64,000 bases of DNA from the NCBI GenBank assembly GCA_903642235.1, contig CAHJWL010000006.1, positions 220,769 to 284,768 on the forward strand, given 5' to 3'. The position numbers were made by a program, and so were the translations under genes. The DNA is from Acidobacteriaceae bacterium (lineage in GTDB: Bacteria > Acidobacteriota > Terriglobia > Terriglobales > Acidobacteriaceae). How positions within the stretch are numbered: the first letter of the stretch is position 1; every line of letters starts with the position of its first letter. Below are positions 62,517 through 64,000 of this stretch, in pieces. A model generated the notes under the pieces. The model was not told the DNA's origin. It worked only from the letters and a program-made list of their open reading frames with translations, and searched no databases.

Positions 62517-62731
62517 CGTGCACCCCCTTCGAGCGGAGTTCGCGCTCCGCCACACCCTGTCCGTAACACCCGAGCCCGCCGCACCCGTGTACTTCGTCGC
62601 CGTCGCGGCGCCGGAAACTCCGCCAGCTTTGCCGCACAGCTGCGGCAATACACCCCAGCCGTCGTCTCCGATCGGAGCCATAACGCTCCACATCCCTCAC
62701 ATACCTTCAGATCCAAGCGCAAATAGTTCAT
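62513..62731 (-). CDS. Small zinc-ribbon protein
   Basis: 72 aa from the ATG at 62731 (MNYLRLDLKVCEGCGALWL). Two C-x2-C knuckles at Cys11/Cys14 and Cys29/Cys32 (VYCRSCAAKL) form a zinc ribbon; the rest is Arg-rich (PRRRRSTRVRRARVLR). It is probably a nucleic-acid-binding accessory regulator, first gene of the block and coupled to the sigma-like gene by an ATGA overlap. Confidence 0.7.
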   Translation of the reverse strand: MNYLRLDLKVCEGCGALWLRSETTAGVYCRSCAAKLAEFPAPRRRRSTRVRRARVLRTGCGGARTPLEGGAR

Positions 62732-63009
62732 CTGTTCCCCTTTGCCAAATCTCTCCCCTGGCAAGCCTCAGGCGTCGCAACGGTCGGAGGGGCTCGCTCA
62801 GGTTGCTATGGGGGATCACCCCGCCGCGCCGCGCACTCTTGCGGTGCTCTGGCCCGGAGAAGATCTCCGTTAGTTTCAAGAAGCGCGGCGCTCAGAGCCT
62901 GGGAAGCTCCGACCAGCATGCGGCTGCACCGCCAAACAAACGCCCCACAACGTGCGTCTCGGAAGAGTCCCACCCTCCCGAATCAGCATGTGCGAGCTGA
63001 AGTTCACTG

Positions 63010-63038
63010 GTTATAGCTTTCGACAATGAACCTGTCAA
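63010..63038 (-). promoter_or_regulatory. Near-consensus sigma-70 promoter driving the phage-like block
   Basis: On the minus strand, -35 TTGACA (63033-63038, perfect) and -10 TATAAC (63010-63015, one mismatch) are separated by exactly 17 bp. This is the best promoter match I found in the window. Initiation would be near 63003, reading leftward into the zinc-ribbon and sigma-like genes. Confidence 0.75.
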
Positions 63039-63068
63039 TAGAAACAAATGAGTAAAAGAACTGCGATG

Positions 63069-63096
63069 TAATAACGTTCATTCGAAACGTTTTACT
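63069..63096. promoter_or_regulatory. Dyad operator candidate
   Basis: Two AACGTT palindromes (63073-63078 and 63086-63091) within a larger imperfect inverted repeat (TAATAACGTT and AACGTTTTACTA arms). It lies 30 bp upstream of the -35 of the leftward promoter and about 100 bp before the XRE gene, as expected for a phage-type repressor site. Confidence 0.5.
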
Positions 63097-63191
63097 AGAA
63101 GTAAAGACTGCAGCAAGCTAATACTTCGCTTTATATTCGCTAATCAGTCGCTCTATCGTAGACTCATCTGATCGCTCCACCCTGACACTCG

Positions 63192-63893
63192 ATGAACTTC
63201 GCAGACCTCCACGAACTCCTCCGTCAGGAACTCGCACGCCGCATCGAGGCCGGCGTCCTCACCGGCACCCGCCTCGCCCAGCTCACCGGCTTCCAGCAGG
63301 CCCATATCTCTAACTTCCTCAACGGCCGCCGCGCCCTCTCCCTCGAAGGCCTGGACCGCGTCCTCGCCGCCCAGAAGCTCACCATCGACCAGCTTCTGCC
63401 GCTTGATCTCCACGCGGCCAGCGCTGCGGCAGATGCAATCGCCCGTGTCCCCGTCGTCTCCCCTGCGACCGCCCTTGCGCAGCCCCGCATCGCCCCCGCC
63501 GCCGTCATCGAGTCTCTTCACCTCGCCCTCTCCCGGCTTGAGGGCGGGCCCTCTCGCGCGTCCACCCGTCGTGCTGAGTGGCTGCGCTTCCTCGCCATCC
63601 GCGTCGACACAGAACAGGCCGCTGCCATGGCCCCCCTTCTCGCCCGTGGCACCGTCGTCGTCCTCGATCGCCACTACATCTCGCTCGCCCCCTTCCGCGC
63701 CACCCAGCCCAATCTCTTCGCCGTCCGCTCCGGCAACTCCCTCCTCCTCCGCTTCGTGGATCTCGACGGCGCCAATCTCATCCTCCGTCCGCTCTCCCTC
63801 GAGCACCCCATCCAGGTCCTCCCTCTCGTCGCCCCCTTCTCTCTGGCCGACTTCCTCGTGGGCCGCGTCTGCCTCCAACTCTCCGACCTCTGA
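63192..63893 (+). CDS. XRE-family transcriptional regulator with C-terminal sensor-like domain
   Basis: 233 aa. The helix-turn-helix (about 25-58, GTRLAQLTGFQQAHISNFLN, GRRALSLEGLDRVLAAQKL) is followed by a Pro/Ala linker and a beta-rich C-terminal domain (RGTVVVLDRHYISLAPFRA, LFAVRSGNSLLLRFVDLDG) reminiscent of the S24/LexA peptidase fold. The Ser/Lys catalytic pair is not evident. It is divergent from the phage-like block and is probably its repressor. Confidence 0.8.
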   Translation: MNFADLHELLRQELARRIEAGVLTGTRLAQLTGFQQAHISNFLNGRRALSLEGLDRVLAAQKLTIDQLLPLDLHAASAAADAIARVPVVSPATALAQPRIAPAAVIESLHLALSRLEGGPSRASTRRAEWLRFLAIRVDTEQAAAMAPLLARGTVVVLDRHYISLAPFRATQPNLFAVRSGNSLLLRFVDLDGANLILRPLSLEHPIQVLPLVAPFSLADFLVGRVCLQLSDL

Positions 63894-63907
63894 TCCCCAC
63901 CACAGAA

Positions 63908-63934
63908 GCCGTCACTCCGACCGGGCAAAGCGAG
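63908..63934 (+). repeat. Dispersed repeat family B (diverged, partial)
   Basis: GCCGTCACTCCGACCGGGCA resembles the left end of the 52275 copy. It lies just after the XRE stop. Confidence 0.45.
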
Positions 63935-64000
63935 TCAACCGACCGCCGCCGCCCCTGCCCCTGCTCTACTCCATGCTCCCCGCCGCGCTTCTGCTCTCCC

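Larger units (their letters stand above)
62732..63191. other. Control region between the phage-like block and the XRE gene
   Basis: 460 bp without a convincing gene. The right half (63000-63180) is clearly AT-richer than its surroundings and carries the promoter and dyad listed separately. The left half would be a roughly 270-nt untranslated leader of the zinc-ribbon gene. A 60-codon frame from a TTG at 62879 overlaps that gene's start but has no other support. Confidence 0.55.
45031..63893 (-). mobile_element. Phage-like head-tail element without visible integrase (defective prophage or GTA-like)
   Basis: Sixteen leftward genes (zinc ribbon, sigma-like, capsid, connector, tail, terminase, portal, tail tip, holin-like) are faced by one rightward XRE regulator. 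Terminase and portal motifs are clear. No integrase, replication, tape-measure or lysis enzyme gene is visible, and no att duplication or tRNA flanks it. The left edge is purE. The right edge lies at or beyond 63893, since the window ends at 64000 and further genes may follow. Gaps between genes hold the same dispersed repeats as host intergenic DNA. Confidence 0.75.

Noticed and set aside
62697..62879. 60-codon minus-strand frame before the zinc-ribbon gene
   Set aside because: It needs a TTG start, overlaps the zinc-ribbon start and looks like random arginine-rich sequence; kept only as possible leader.

Overview
The window is about 61% GC chromosomal DNA, most likely from an acidobacterium of the family Acidobacteriaceae (Terriglobus/Granulicella/Edaphobacter-like). 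The grounds are two very large Oar-type TonB-dependent receptors with an N-terminal carboxypeptidase-regulatory-like domain, a VWFA-related protein of the acidobacterial type translationally coupled to one of them, short dispersed intergenic repeats of the kind common in these genomes, and general gene content. No 16S rRNA or tRNA gene is present, so genus is not assignable from this sequence.

Layout, host part (1-45.0 kb). 1-8 kb holds mixed metabolic genes: a partial M13 metallopeptidase, an exported unknown, azoR, a VOC/PhnB protein, thrS, and two SRPBCC proteins around a quinone-oxidoreductase-like gene whose 3' end looks frameshifted. 8-17 kb is the replication-origin neighbourhood: jag/khpB, yidC, yidD, rnpA and rpmH on the minus strand, dnaA and dnaN on the plus strand, with two membrane-protein genes placed between rnpA and rpmH. 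The 0.9 kb dnaA-dnaN gap has a perfect DnaA box and is the best oriC candidate. 17.5-26.7 kb carries the receptor/VWFA genes. 27-45 kb has a small membrane protein, a DUF4142 protein, divergent mutS2 and a membrane-anchored MutS-family ATPase, a DUF892 ferritin-like protein with an acidic tail, a YVTN beta-propeller, hemB, a family 2 glycosyltransferase, a PHP phosphoesterase, a Uma2 protein, a lipoate/2-oxoacid dehydrogenase cluster (lpdA-lipB-E2), and purE-purK with a ferredoxin-like gene.

Phage-like part (45.0-63.9 kb). One leftward block of 16 genes is faced by a rightward XRE-type regulator at its right end. From right to left it encodes a zinc-ribbon protein, a sigma-region-4-like protein, a 126-aa protein, a putative capsid-maturation protein, a coiled-coil scaffold-like protein, a major-capsid-like protein, head-tail connector-like proteins, a tail-tube-like protein, a 1161-aa fibre-like protein with a signal peptide, the large terminase, a HipA-like kinase, a DUF3037 protein, portal, a tail-tip-like protein and a small holin-like protein that ends 36 bp before purE. 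No integrase, replication gene, tape measure, endolysin or attachment site is visible. Gene order is permuted relative to lambdoid phages, since terminase and portal follow the capsid and tail genes, and nearly every gap between genes holds a host-type dispersed repeat. This looks like a long-resident or domesticated head-tail element (a defective prophage or a gene-transfer-agent-like particle) that carries a HipA-like/DUF3037 kinase module inside its packaging genes. It is the most promising candidate here for an undescribed system.

Regulation. A near-consensus sigma-70 promoter (TTGACA, 17 bp, TATAAC) at 63010-63038 points into the phage-like block, with an AACGTT-containing dyad between it and the XRE gene. 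Two related hairpin/T-tract elements sit immediately upstream of the major-capsid and portal genes and split the block into transcriptional segments.
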